A stretch of DNA of 64,000 bases from CAZUGH01 sp964619785 (lineage in GTDB: Bacteria > Bacillota > Clostridia > Lachnospirales > Lachnospiraceae). Each line of letters begins with the position of its first letter. The first letter of the stretch is position 1. The stretch spans positions 6,843 to 70,842 of the forward strand of contig CAZUGH010000004.1 of NCBI GenBank assembly GCA_964619785.1. Direction: 5' to 3'. Below, one piece after another: positions 34,942 to 43,536 of this stretch. Both the position numbers and the translations under genes were made by a program. The notes under the pieces were generated by a model, which was not told where the DNA came from, searched no databases, and saw only the letters and a list, made by a program, of their open reading frames with translations.

Positions 34942-36183
34942 ATGATAAAACCAATGATATGTATTCCGATTGTGGGGAGAACGAAGGCGGAGATTCTAGA
35001 AACTGCCAAAAAATATGCCAGTCTCGCCGCACAGCTTGTTGAATGGCGCATTGATTTTTATGAGGATATTGCTGATTATAATCAGGTAGTTTGCTTAGCA
35101 AGAACATTGCGAGATATTTTGCCACAGAAATTGTTGGTGACATGGAGAACAAGTGCAGAAGGCGGAGAAAATGTTTCGCAGCAAGTCTCCTATACCAAGA
35201 TGCTTGAACAGCTGATTGCAGCAGGCGCTTGTGACTATATTGATATGGAGATGGCGAGAGAAGACGCAAGAGAAGCCGGCCTTCTGGCATTGGCAAAAGA
35301 GAAGAATATATCAGTGATTGGCTCGTTTCATAATTTTCAGGAGACGCCTACGAAGGAAGATATGGTGGAGCGCTTGCAGAAAATGAAGGATCTCGGTTAC
35401 ACCGTAGGAAAAATCGCAGTTATGCCACAGCAAGAGAAGGACGTTGAGCAACTTTTAGAAGCTACACAAGAGATGAAGCAAAGGAATCCGAATTATCCAT
35501 TGATTACGATGTCGATGGGAAGTCTAGGTGTGGTAAGCCGTTTGTATGGATGGCTCTATGGTTCATCCGTTACATTTGCTAGTGCAGGAAAAGCATCAGC
35601 ACCTGGACAGGTGGAGATAGAAGTGGTGGAGAAAGCCTTATCTCTAGGAGCTCAGGGGAAACGGCACATCATTCTGGTTGGATTTATGGGGACAGGCAAA
35701 AGCACAGTTTCGCATGAGTTAGCTAGATTGACTGGCTGCCAGGAGATTGATACAGATGAATATATCGTAAACCATGAAGGAAGAGCAATTAAGGAAATCT
35801 TTGCAAAACAAGGAGAAGATTATTTTCGCCAATTAGAGACGGAGATGATAAACGACTTAGATGCAATGGATCATGGCATTGTGTCATGCGGGGGCGGTAT
35901 GGTACTTCGTGATATCAATATCAAGAAACTGCAACAGGTTGGCACAATCGTACTCCTCACGGCAACACCAGCTACGATTTATCACCGTGTGAAAGATAAT
36001 ACAGACAGACCATTATTGAATGGCAACATGAATGTCGAATACATTCAGAAACTTCTAGAACAGCGTCAGCCCGCTTATGAAAGAGCAGCTGAAATTGTTA
36101 TTTCAACCGATGAAAAAACAGAAGACATGATTGCACAGGAGATTTTGAGCCATTTTGACGGCTTTTCCGTAAAAAGTAGTTGA
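34942..36183 (+). CDS. aroDK: Fused 3-dehydroquinate dehydratase (type I) / shikimate kinase
   Basis: A 413-residue bifunctional enzyme of the shikimate pathway. Residues 1-235 are a class I dehydroquinate dehydratase, with the general-base His in IGSFHNF and the Schiff-base Lys in VGKIAVMP. Residues 240-413 are shikimate kinase, with Walker A GFMGTGKST, the DTDEYI motif, SCGGGMVL and the lid NTDRPLL. The two reactions are not consecutive: shikimate dehydrogenase (aroE, encoded nearby on the opposite strand) acts between them. ATG 34942 follows GTGAGGA; a GTG at 34930 is also in frame. The gene follows the M24 peptidase in the same operon. Confidence 0.92.
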   Translation: MIKPMICIPIVGRTKAEILETAKKYASLAAQLVEWRIDFYEDIADYNQVVCLARTLRDILPQKLLVTWRTSAEGGENVSQQVSYTKMLEQLIAAGACDYIDMEMAREDAREAGLLALAKEKNISVIGSFHNFQETPTKEDMVERLQKMKDLGYTVGKIAVMPQQEKDVEQLLEATQEMKQRNPNYPLITMSMGSLGVVSRLYGWLYGSSVTFASAGKASAPGQVEIEVVEKALSLGAQGKRHIILVGFMGTGKSTVSHELARLTGCQEIDTDEYIVNHEGRAIKEIFAKQGEDYFRQLETEMINDLDAMDHGIVSCGGGMVLRDINIKKLQQVGTIVLLTATPATIYHRVKDNTDRPLLNGNMNVEYIQKLLEQRQPAYERAAEIVISTDEKTEDMIAQEILSHFDGFSVKSS

Positions 36184-36206
36184 AAAATGTCTTATTATCA
36201 TATAAA
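36180..36206 (+). promoter_or_regulatory. Possible efp promoter
   Basis: TTGAAA at 36180-36185, a short 15-nt spacer and TATAAA at 36201-36206. The short spacing keeps confidence low. Confidence 0.4.
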
Positions 36207-36241
36207 CTAATATAAGATGTAAATACAAGGAGGATCATTTT

Positions 36242-36799
36242 ATGATATCAGCAGGAGATTTTAAGAATGGTATAACCATGGAGATGGAAGGTAAGGTATA
36301 TCAAATTATTGAATTCCAGCATGTTAAGCCAGGTAAGGGTGCAGCGTTTGTTCGTACTAAACTTAAGGACATTGTGAATGGTGGTGTGGTTGAGAAGACA
36401 TTCCGCCCTACAGAGAAGTTCCCTAAGGCTCACATTGATAAGAAAGAGATGCAGTATCTCTATTCCGATGGTGAGATGTATAACTACATGGACACAGAGA
36501 CATATGAACAGATTGCATTGCCAGTTGAAGAAGTTGGCGATAGCATGAAGTTTGTTAAGGACAATGATATGGTTATTATTGTTTCCTATAAAGGCAACAT
36601 CTTTGCAATTGAGCCACCGATGTTCGCTGAACTTGAAGTAACAGAGACTGAGCCAGGTGTGAAAGGCGATACAGCAACGAATGTTACAAAACCAGCTACT
36701 GTTGAGACTGGTGCACAGGTTGCAGTACCTATCTTTGTTAACCAGGGTGACAAGATTCAGATTGATACACGTACCGGTGATTATCTGAAGAGATTATAA
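36242..36799 (+). CDS. efp: Translation elongation factor P
   Basis: A 185-residue protein of exactly the usual EF-P length, with the KOW-like N-terminal domain and two OB domains. EF-P relieves ribosome stalling at polyproline. The tip Lys that is modified in many bacteria is K32 (VKPGKGAAF). The C-terminal signature is GDKIQIDTRTGDYLKR. AAGGAGG lies 8 nt before the ATG, and a terminator follows the gene. Confidence 0.97.
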   Translation: MISAGDFKNGITMEMEGKVYQIIEFQHVKPGKGAAFVRTKLKDIVNGGVVEKTFRPTEKFPKAHIDKKEMQYLYSDGEMYNYMDTETYEQIALPVEEVGDSMKFVKDNDMVIIVSYKGNIFAIEPPMFAELEVTETEPGVKGDTATNVTKPATVETGAQVAVPIFVNQGDKIQIDTRTGDYLKRL

Positions 36800-36819
36800 T
36801 AATATTACTAACTATTTCA

Positions 36820-36856
36820 GAATGGAAATTCACATGGGTTTCCATTCCGTTTTTTT
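36820..36856 (+). terminator. Intrinsic terminator after efp
   Basis: GAATGGAAA and TTTCCATTC form a 9-bp stem with a 10-nt loop, followed by CG and seven T. Confidence 0.88.
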
Positions 36857-36883
36857 ACCCTTAATTAGGTGGTTGTAAGGTAA

Positions 36884-37357
36884 TCAGCCATTCATCAGCT
36901 TCGCATATTCCTTAGTACCTTTAACGTAGTCAATCATGTAATCACGGAAATCAATTAATGTCTTGGTGTCTTTTTTCTCACAAGAAAATGTAGTGTAGTC
37001 ACCCGTGATAATATCAGTATGCTTTCTAGAGGTATATTTTATAGAGAATTTCAGGTTCTCGCCACCCTCGGTGGTAGGACCATGGTAAGCACCACTATAA
37101 CCATGAAGGATATCTTCGATCATTCGGTCGTAGATATCTTTTTTGTCGTCTGCGGATATCTTAAAAGTGAGGCGGTTAGATTGGTCGATTCCACGAGAGA
37201 TGATTTGATTGTAGGTGTCAATCGTAATCATCGTGTCGTCGGTTGTACCAAATTGGAAACTGATATTAAAGTCATCTGGCATGGTGTGCTTACGACAACC
37301 AGTTAGAAGACATATGGTTAGTATAATTGTGAGAATGATTCGAATTTGTTTTTTCAT
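36884..37357 (-). CDS. Putative lipoprotein
   Basis: A 157-residue protein with a lipoprotein signal (MKKQIRIILTIILTICLLTGC, lipobox LTGC). The mature part shows no family I recognise. Its ATG overlaps the aroE stop by 4 bp, so it is translated with aroE, although a functional link to shikimate metabolism is not evident. Confidence 0.78.
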   Translation of the reverse strand: MKKQIRIILTIILTICLLTGCRKHTMPDDFNISFQFGTTDDTMITIDTYNQIISRGIDQSNRLTFKISADDKKDIYDRMIEDILHGYSGAYHGPTTEGGENLKFSIKYTSRKHTDIITGDYTTFSCEKKDTKTLIDFRDYMIDYVKGTKEYAKLMNG

Positions 37358-38115
37358 AGTGTACTCATCACATCCTTATAGATTTGATCAATCTGTTCTT
37401 TGTTAAGTGTTGTTCCTAGGAAGATTTCCACAGCGTAAAGTGCTTGTGCAACCAACATCTCAAGACCAGATACTGAAATCATCCCAAGGCTTCGACCTTG
37501 TGCTGTGAATTGCGTTTCAATAGGATTGTAAATTAAGTCTACGACGGCATGGCAAGAGGGAAAGTGCGTTAGGTCAACAGGCGAAGCATCCGTGTTTGGA
37601 TACATACCTACAGGACTTGTATTAATCACTACATCAGCGTCACTGTGAGAATCAAAGCACTCTTCATAGGTGATAACACCAGGAGCAGTTGTCCTTTTTA
37701 CAATGATGATATCGCGTGCCTTGTTATTTTTCAAAACGGCGATGACTGCTTGGGCAGCTCCCCCATTACCCAGTACGATGCATTTTTTGCCAGCGACGTC
37801 GATATGATGCCTTTGCAGCATATAGTCAAAGCCTGCATAATCCGTGTTATATCCATATAGCTTGCCATCACGATTCACGATGGTATTCACGGCTCCGATT
37901 AGTGTGGCACGGGAATCCATCTCAGTCAGATATGGAATCACCTTTTGCTTATATGGAATCGTGACATTGATAGCACGAAATGCCTTCTTTTCCATAAAAT
38001 CTGTAAATTCTTCTTCTGTTAATGGGCATAGCTCATATTGATAATCTGCCAGTTTTTCGTGAATGATTTTTGAATAGCTGTGACCTAATTTGCCACCAAT
38101 TAATCCGTAATCCAT
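37354..38115 (-). CDS. aroE: Shikimate dehydrogenase
   Basis: A 253-residue enzyme that reduces 3-dehydroshikimate to shikimate with NADPH. Substrate-site residues are seen in GKLGHSYSKIIH, the catalytic Lys in NVTIPYKQKV, and the nucleotide-binding loop in VLGNGGAAQAV. The Asp in YNTDYAGF is present. It completes the sequence between the two halves of the aroD-aroK fusion protein encoded 1.2 kb away on the other strand. Confidence 0.93.
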   Translation of the reverse strand: MDYGLIGGKLGHSYSKIIHEKLADYQYELCPLTEEEFTDFMEKKAFRAINVTIPYKQKVIPYLTEMDSRATLIGAVNTIVNRDGKLYGYNTDYAGFDYMLQRHHIDVAGKKCIVLGNGGAAQAVIAVLKNNKARDIIIVKRTTAPGVITYEECFDSHSDADVVINTSPVGMYPNTDASPVDLTHFPSCHAVVDLIYNPIETQFTAQGRSLGMISVSGLEMLVAQALYAVEIFLGTTLNKEQIDQIYKDVMSTL

Positions 38116-38179
38116 ATATATTCCGTCCTATCCTATGTTTATTATGTTTAGACTATCATAAATGAGTTATCCTTTCAAG

Positions 38180-38207
38180 GAATATTCTGAGACATGCTTC
38201 ATATATT
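38180..38207 (+). promoter_or_regulatory. Candidate SigE promoter of the spoIIIA operon
   Basis: GAATATT at 38180-38186, a 13-nt spacer and CATATATT at 38200-38207 resemble the SigE consensus (ATATT and CATACA-T). SigE, the early mother-cell factor, transcribes spoIIIA in Bacillus. Confidence 0.6.
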
Positions 38208-38226
38208 GAATTATGGAGGTGGTTCA

Positions 38227-39186
38227 ATGGACGGGCGCAAGCAGGAGATATGGAGCATACTTCCCGTGTCAATGCGAGAATGTTTTCATCGTTCAGGATT
38301 AAAGATTGACAGATTGCAAGAGATTCGGATACGAGTCGGGAAGCCGGTAGTTGTGGTAGAACATGATGAAGAGTTTTTCTTAGGAACAGATGGGAGGCTA
38401 ATGCAGAGTAATGAAGGCACTTGTTTTATCGCAAGCAGGGAACATGTGAAGGAATGCATGGAGTATATCAGTCGTTATTCTCTGTATGCATTTGAGGAAG
38501 AGATGAAACAGGGCTTTATCACCATACAAGGAGGACACCGGATTGGGATAGCGGGTAAGGTGATTGTTCGTGAAAGTCGTATACATAATATGAGACACGT
38601 GTCATTTGTTAATATTCGAATATCGCATGAGATTCCTGGTTGTGCTGATTTGATTATGCCATATATCATTTGTGGTAGGCAGGTTCTCTCAACCTTGATT
38701 ATATCTCCTCCACGGTGTGGCAAGACGACCTTATTACGTGATGTGATTCGTCAGATATCCAATGGTTGTGGAATGATTTCTGGAAGAAATGTTGGAGTAG
38801 TCGATGAACGTTCGGAATTAGGAGCTTGCTATCTAGGCATACCGCAAAATGATTTGGGGATTCGGACGGACGTTCTCGATTGCTGTCCCAAAGCGGAGGG
38901 CATGATGATGTTGATTCGTTCTATGGCACCATCGGTGATTGCAGTCGATGAGATTGGCTCAAAAGAGGAGCTAGAGGCAATGGATTATGCGATGAATTGT
39001 GGGTGTGTACTGATTGCTACGGCACATGGACAAGACATGGACGACATTCGTCAAAAGCCGGTGCTCGGACAACTTGTACGGGAGCATTTCTTTCGGCGTT
39101 ATATCATTTTGGGGAGAGGAGGAAAAGCAGGCTGCCTAAGTCAAGTATTTGATGAACGGGGAAGCTTGTTATATGATCAAGGATGA
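38227..39186 (+). CDS. spoIIIAA: Stage III sporulation protein AA
   Basis: A 319-residue ATPase of the SpoIIIA-SpoIIQ channel between mother cell and forespore, related to type II/IV secretion ATPases. Walker A is SPPRCGKTTLLRD, and the Walker B region is VIAVDEIGSKEE. ATG 38227 follows GGAGGTGG; an upstream in-frame ATG at 38194 overlaps the promoter. It opens the operon, and overlaps spoIIIAB by 4 bp. Confidence 0.95.
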   Translation: MDGRKQEIWSILPVSMRECFHRSGLKIDRLQEIRIRVGKPVVVVEHDEEFFLGTDGRLMQSNEGTCFIASREHVKECMEYISRYSLYAFEEEMKQGFITIQGGHRIGIAGKVIVRESRIHNMRHVSFVNIRISHEIPGCADLIMPYIICGRQVLSTLIISPPRCGKTTLLRDVIRQISNGCGMISGRNVGVVDERSELGACYLGIPQNDLGIRTDVLDCCPKAEGMMMLIRSMAPSVIAVDEIGSKEELEAMDYAMNCGCVLIATAHGQDMDDIRQKPVLGQLVREHFFRRYIILGRGGKAGCLSQVFDERGSLLYDQG

Positions 39187-39698
39187 GATGGATTGGAATC
39201 ATATGTATATTGGTGGGAAGTACAGGAATGGGATTGTATCAAAGTTATCTGGTGCGTCTTCGTTATGATAATCTGAAGGCAGTGAAGAAGAATTTGATTT
39301 GTCTGCGAGGCGAGATTGAGTATGGAAGAACACCGTTGCCAGAAGCTTTTGCCGAGTTGGGACAGAGGGGAAGAGATATGACGGCAAGTTTCTTTCGGGA
39401 GTTGTCGGAGAAAATGATTATATCTGATGGAGCCTCATTAGGACAGATGTGGGAAGAAACGATGAAGAAGGTCTTTCCAAACAAAAGTTTAACTGAGGGA
39501 GACCGTAGAGATTGGTTAGAACTAGGACAGACCATTGGCTATCTTGACAGCGAGATGCAGATAAATACGTTGAATCTCTATATGGAGAGAATTCAGCATT
39601 CTCTGGATGTTCAGCGAGAAGAGAAGAAAGTTAAAGTTAGATTATATAATATTCTTGGAGTGATGACAGGAGCCTTTATTACGATTATGATTTTATAG
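39183..39698 (+). CDS. spoIIIAB: Stage III sporulation protein AB
   Basis: A 171-residue membrane protein with an N-terminal TM segment and a C-terminal hydrophobic end, related to type II secretion GspF halves. Family features are the YDNLKAVKKNLICLRGEIEYGRTPLPEAF stretch (split here only for recognition) and a C-terminal LYNILGVMTGAFI. It is thought to work with the SpoIIIAA ATPase. Confidence 0.93.
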   Translation: MRWIGIICILVGSTGMGLYQSYLVRLRYDNLKAVKKNLICLRGEIEYGRTPLPEAFAELGQRGRDMTASFFRELSEKMIISDGASLGQMWEETMKKVFPNKSLTEGDRRDWLELGQTIGYLDSEMQINTLNLYMERIQHSLDVQREEKKVKVRLYNILGVMTGAFITIMIL

Positions 39699-39713
39699 CA
39701 ACCGGAGGAACCT

Positions 39714-39908
39714 ATGGAGATAGATTTGATATTTAAGATAGCCCTAGTGGGAATTCTGGTGGCAATGCTCAATCAGATATTGAAGCAATCAGGGCGAGAA
39801 GAACAGGCATTTATGGTCAATATTGCGGGATTGCTTGTTGTGTTGTTTTGGATAGTCCCTTATATTGCGGAATTATTCGATACAATTAAGAAGTTATTTC
39901 GACTATAG
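39714..39908 (+). CDS. spoIIIAC: Stage III sporulation protein AC
   Basis: A 64-residue protein of the usual size with two TM helices, containing the conserved LNQILKQSGREEQA between them. GGAGG precedes the ATG. It is a small membrane part of the SpoIIIA complex. Confidence 0.95.
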   Translation: MEIDLIFKIALVGILVAMLNQILKQSGREEQAFMVNIAGLLVVLFWIVPYIAELFDTIKKLFRL

Positions 39909-39922
39909 CAGGGGGAAGAAAA

Positions 39923-40303
39923 GTGGTCAAGATTGCAGCAATTGGATTGGTAACGATGTTTCTCGGCATTGTGTTGGGCAAAATGAAACCCGAATACGGA
40001 CTTTGTGTCATACTAGGGGGAAGTACGTTAATCTTTATCCTTGGGATGCAAAAGGTTCAGGAAATTCTAGAGACGCTCGAGGCAATTCGTAGATATGCGG
40101 GGATTCAACCGGAGTACATCAAGATTCTTCTGAAAATTCTTGGAATTGCTTATATAGCTGAGTTTACCTCATCACTCTGTAAGGATGCCGGACAAACTGC
40201 GATTGCAGGGCAGATTGACTTTGCAAGCAAAGTATCAATGCTGGTTCTTAGTATGCCGGTTCTTGTTTCACTACTTAAGATGGTAGGAGGCTTGAATGAG
40301 TAA
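39923..40303 (+). CDS. spoIIIAD: Stage III sporulation protein AD
   Basis: A 126-residue membrane protein with three to four TM helices. Typical features are KPEYGLCVILGGSTLIF and the C-terminal FASKVSMLVLSMPVLVSLL. It begins with GTG after GGGGGAAGAA and overlaps spoIIIAE by 8 bp. Confidence 0.94.
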   Translation: MVKIAAIGLVTMFLGIVLGKMKPEYGLCVILGGSTLIFILGMQKVQEILETLEAIRRYAGIQPEYIKILLKILGIAYIAEFTSSLCKDAGQTAIAGQIDFASKVSMLVLSMPVLVSLLKMVGGLNE

Positions 40304-41402
40304 ATGGATGGGATTGATATGTATACTTGTTTTGATTTTATTACCCATGAAGAATGTGTCGGCAGCTCAAATAGATTTAGGACAAGTCCAGGACGAACTT
40401 GATCAGTCAGTGGGGGCAGGCGGCTTTTCTATCGAGGATTTTGTTGCCGAGGCATCACAAGGTAAGTCTGTACTGGAATCGGACAATCTTCTCGGTCAGG
40501 TCAAAGAGGCATTTGTTTATCAATGGGATAAGCAGAAGGGACAGATGCTTCAATTGTTATTGCTTGGTCTGCTGTCTGGAATTTTCACCAATTTTTCGGC
40601 CACACTGGGGAGAAAAGAGATGGGGGAGATGGGTTTTTTTATTGTATATCTGGTTTTGTTCGGCGTAGTTAGTGCGAGTTTCTATCAAGCATTTGCTGTG
40701 GCAAAAGAGGCACTAACCGAACTGTTGGATTTTATGAAGGTGCTGGTTCCTGCATTTTCCTTATCATTGGCAACGGTGACAGGGAGTGTGACATCTAGTG
40801 CATTCTATCAGATGAATCTGATGGGAATGGCAGTAGCAGATGCGATATTGATGAAGATGGTGCTGCCAGGGACACAGATATATTTTTTGCTGAATATGGC
40901 AAATTATTTTATGAAGGATGCACGTTTTACGAAAATGGCAGAGTTGGTGTATATGTTCTTGCAGTGGATATTGAAGACGTCATTTGGAATTATCGTGGGA
41001 CTTCAGGGGATTCAGATGCTGCTGTATCCGGTTATTGACCAGGTGAAACGCAATGCGATGTGGAAGACGGCCTCGGCGATTCCGGGAATGGGCGGACTTT
41101 TTGGTACAGTGACGGAGACGATACTAGGAACAGGCGTGATTATTAAGAGTGCGGTAGGGATAGGTGGGCTGATTGGTATTTGCCTCATTTGCATGATTCC
41201 GATGATGAAGCTTCTTGCATTTACATTGGTGTATCGCATAACTAGCGCTCTTTTGCAGCCGATTTCTGACAGTCGTGTGGTCTCGTCACTAGAGATTGCG
41301 TCCGATAGTGGGAAAATGCTGTTATCAGCAGTGGTATCAAGTACATTGCTTTTCCTATTGTCGATTGCAATTGTGCTGCAGGCAACCAACCGCATTGTGT
41401 GA
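40296..41402 (+). CDS. spoIIIAE: Stage III sporulation protein AE
   Basis: A 368-residue polytopic protein with a signal-like N-terminus and about seven TM segments, probably the channel-forming part of the SpoIIIA complex. Conserved stretches include LGLLSGIFTNFSATLG and KTSFGIIVGLQGIQ. Confidence 0.95.
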   Translation: MSKWMGLICILVLILLPMKNVSAAQIDLGQVQDELDQSVGAGGFSIEDFVAEASQGKSVLESDNLLGQVKEAFVYQWDKQKGQMLQLLLLGLLSGIFTNFSATLGRKEMGEMGFFIVYLVLFGVVSASFYQAFAVAKEALTELLDFMKVLVPAFSLSLATVTGSVTSSAFYQMNLMGMAVADAILMKMVLPGTQIYFLLNMANYFMKDARFTKMAELVYMFLQWILKTSFGIIVGLQGIQMLLYPVIDQVKRNAMWKTASAIPGMGGLFGTVTETILGTGVIIKSAVGIGGLIGICLICMIPMMKLLAFTLVYRITSALLQPISDSRVVSSLEIASDSGKMLLSAVVSSTLLFLLSIAIVLQATNRIV

Positions 41403-41425
41403 TACAGGAGTATGGAGGGAAGATT

Positions 41426-41923
41426 ATGGAGATGATTCGGGACATGATTGTCCGTGTCATGATATTTTTATTATTGGCAAATGTGATAGGAAATCTGTTA
41501 GAACGGAGCAAATATAGCCAGCATTTTTCCTATATTACAGGTCTTATTGTGATTGTTATGGTGCTCTCACCGGTGATTCGGCTTGTGCGCGGGCAGGATA
41601 TATTTTCCTTTGAATTCAACAGGGAATTATATAGTCAGGATAGGCAGGAAGTGATGCGCGAGATTGAAGCGACATCGCGCGAGTCACAGAAACTAGTGTG
41701 GAAGCAGTTCGAGGAGAAGGTGGCTGCTCAGGTAGAGGAGTCATGCGAAAAGGAAAATGTGACTTGCCAGGCACGCGTCATCATGAGTGAGGAGGGTGAA
41801 CTAGACCGCATTGTGTTAATGGTTGCAAATGAACAAGTGATTCCTAGTGGATTGGTGAGTCAGCTGGTAGAAATATATCAGATTGACCAACAGGATATAT
41901 GGATTGAAGGAGAAGGAAAATGA
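41426..41923 (+). CDS. spoIIIAF: Stage III sporulation protein AF
   Basis: A 165-residue protein with two N-terminal TM helices and a C-terminal domain of the ring-forming type found in SpoIIIA proteins. ATG 41426 follows GGAGGG; an in-frame GTG at 41399 overlaps the spoIIIAE stop and has no good binding site. It overlaps spoIIIAG by 4 bp. Confidence 0.93.
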   Translation: MEMIRDMIVRVMIFLLLANVIGNLLERSKYSQHFSYITGLIVIVMVLSPVIRLVRGQDIFSFEFNRELYSQDRQEVMREIEATSRESQKLVWKQFEEKVAAQVEESCEKENVTCQARVIMSEEGELDRIVLMVANEQVIPSGLVSQLVEIYQIDQQDIWIEGEGK

Positions 41924-42444
41924 AACTCAATTTTGACAAAATCAAAGAGATCGGATTGACAAAATGTATTGTGGTTTTTGTTGCAGGGATTTTGTTACTC
42001 GTGGTATCGTGCGGAGATTTATCTGGGGACAGAGACCAAGAGACGCCGCAAGTGAGCCAGGATGTGAATGGACAGACGGAGAGTGACTATCGAGTGCAAA
42101 TGGAGCGGCAGGTAGTGAGTCTTTTGCGTAAGGTGGAAGGAGTGGGGGAGGTCGAGGTGATGATTACACTGGCTGCTTCGAAAGAAAAAGTGACACTGAA
42201 GGATAATGAAAGTTCAGGAGAGAATAATCAGGAAGAAACCGTGCTAATTGAGGATTCTAAGGACAATTCTAGTCCATATGTATTACAGGAGAAGGAACCT
42301 GTGCCAGAAGGAATCTTGGTTGTCTGTCAGGGCGGCGGAAATCCGGCAGTTAATCGGGAAATAATTAGTGCAATTCAGGTATTATTTCATGTAGAGGCTC
42401 ATAAAATTAAAGTAATGAAGATGGACTCATCAAAGGGGGACTAA
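41920..42444 (+). CDS. spoIIIAG: Stage III sporulation protein AG
   Basis: A 174-residue protein with one TM segment (about 17-33) and a ring-building-motif domain. In B. subtilis SpoIIIAG forms a large ring of the feeding-tube channel. Family signatures are LLRKVEGVGEVEVMITL and PEGILVVCQGGGNPAV, with the closing FHVEAHKIKVMKM. Confidence 0.94.
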   Translation: MKLNFDKIKEIGLTKCIVVFVAGILLLVVSCGDLSGDRDQETPQVSQDVNGQTESDYRVQMERQVVSLLRKVEGVGEVEVMITLAASKEKVTLKDNESSGENNQEETVLIEDSKDNSSPYVLQEKEPVPEGILVVCQGGGNPAVNREIISAIQVLFHVEAHKIKVMKMDSSKGD

Positions 42445-42445
42445 G

Positions 42446-43074
42446 GTGAAGCAAGATCGTGTGGCAGAGAGTACGTCGACTGGTGCGGTTGCAGCGACAG
42501 ATACGAGTGAAACATCCAAGGAAAATGCAGGAGAGGCTGTTATTGTTGGCAGTACAGTGGGCGGTAGTTATTTTGAATCTGCCAAGTTATCTCGTGAGCA
42601 GACGAGAGCAAAGAACAAGGAGACGTTACTTGAACTTGTCANNNNNNNNNNNNNNNNNNNNNNNNNNNNNNNNNNNNNNNNNNNNNNNNNNNNNNNNNNN
42701 NNNNNNNNNNNNNNNNNNNNNNNNNNNNNNNNNNNNNNNNNTTATCTCGTGAGCAGACGAGAGCAAAGAACAAGGAGACGTTACTTGAACTTGTCAACAA
42801 TTCACAGGCAACAGAGAAACAAAAAGAAAAAGCGATGAATGAAATTGTTGGGATGACAGCGATTGCTGAGAAGGAAACTGCGACGGAGAATTTGTTGGCT
42901 GCGAAAGGATTTTCCGATGTTGTGGTTAGCATGGTTGATGATAGCGTAGATGTGATTGTAAATGCTAAAAATTTGACCGAACAACAAATTGCACAGATTG
43001 AGGATATCGTAAAACGTAAAACAGAAGTAACTGCTGATAAAATTGTAATATCTCCTGTTGGCAAAAAAGAATAA
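42446..43074 (+). CDS. spoIIIAH: Stage III sporulation protein AH, interrupted by N gap
   Basis: The coding frame runs through a 100-N gap. If one copy of the 55-bp duplication flanking the gap and the Ns are removed, 42446-42641 joins 42797-43074 in frame to give 157 residues. The C-terminal ring-building domain is complete (REQTRAKNKETLLE, MTAIAEKE, LLAAKGFSDVVVS, IEDIVKRKT). In B. subtilis SpoIIIAH binds SpoIIQ across the forespore membranes. The predicted GTG start leaves no N-terminal TM anchor, which is normally present, so the 5' end may be missing or misassembled as well. Confidence 0.88.
42587..42641 (+). repeat. 55-bp direct repeat, left copy next to the N gap
   Basis: Identical to 42742-42796. 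It is the overlapping end of two contigs rather than a biological repeat: collapsing the copies restores the spoIIIAH frame. Confidence 0.92.
42642..42741. other. 100-N scaffold gap
   Basis: Exactly 100 unknown bases, the usual fixed-size filler added when scaffolding. The flanks are identical over 55 bp. Confidence 0.99.
42742..42796 (+). repeat. 55-bp direct repeat, right copy next to the N gap
   Basis: Second copy of the sequence at 42587-42641, beginning ttatctcgtgagcagac directly after the gap. Confidence 0.92.
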
Positions 43075-43086
43075 TTCTGCTATAAT
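43058..43086 (+). promoter_or_regulatory. asp23 promoter
   Basis: TTGGCA at 43058-43063, a 17-nt spacer and a perfect TATAAT at 43081-43086. It lies across the end of spoIIIAH, so the housekeeping cluster does not depend on sporulation transcription. Confidence 0.75.
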
Positions 43087-43148
43087 AGATTGAAAGTATG
43101 CACATATTAAGTATGTGTAATTTGTATAAATCTAGGAGGTACATTCAG

Positions 43149-43523
43149 ATGGATGAAAAAGATACAATGAAGATGGAAAGTGAAGGCATTGGTGAGGTTC
43201 AGATTGCCAATGAAGTATTTGCTACCATCGCAGGTATTTCTGCTGCTGAAGTAGAGGGTGTTGAGTCTATGGTTGGCGGTTTTACGAATGAACTCGCAGG
43301 AAAGTTCGGTGTGAAGAATTATTCGAAGGGTGTGAAGGTTAACATCGAAGGTGGAGATGCTACTGTGAACATTGCGATTAATATGAAATATGGATATAAT
43401 ATCCCTAAGACATGTAAGGCAGTACAGGATAAGATTGCACAGTCGATTGATAACATGACAGGACTTAAGGTCAAAGAAGTAGATGTTCGTATCGCAGGAG
43501 TTACACTAGAGACTGAAAAATAA
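43149..43523 (+). CDS. Asp23/Gls24 family envelope stress protein
   Basis: A 124-residue Asp23-family protein. The family has members at the membrane linked to envelope stress. The signature is GEVQIANEVFATIAGISAAEVEGV, and later IPKTCKAVQDKIAQSIDNMTGL. ATG 43149 has TAGGAGGT upstream. It lies between spoIIIAH and nusB, its standard place in Clostridia. Confidence 0.93.
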   Translation: MDEKDTMKMESEGIGEVQIANEVFATIAGISAAEVEGVESMVGGFTNELAGKFGVKNYSKGVKVNIEGGDATVNIAINMKYGYNIPKTCKAVQDKIAQSIDNMTGLKVKEVDVRIAGVTLETEK

Positions 43524-43536
43524 TGGTTTCCCATGA

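Noticed and set aside
42459..42752. Second frame through the N gap
   Set aside because: Arises because the 55-bp overlap repeats in another frame after the gap; merging the contigs removes it.
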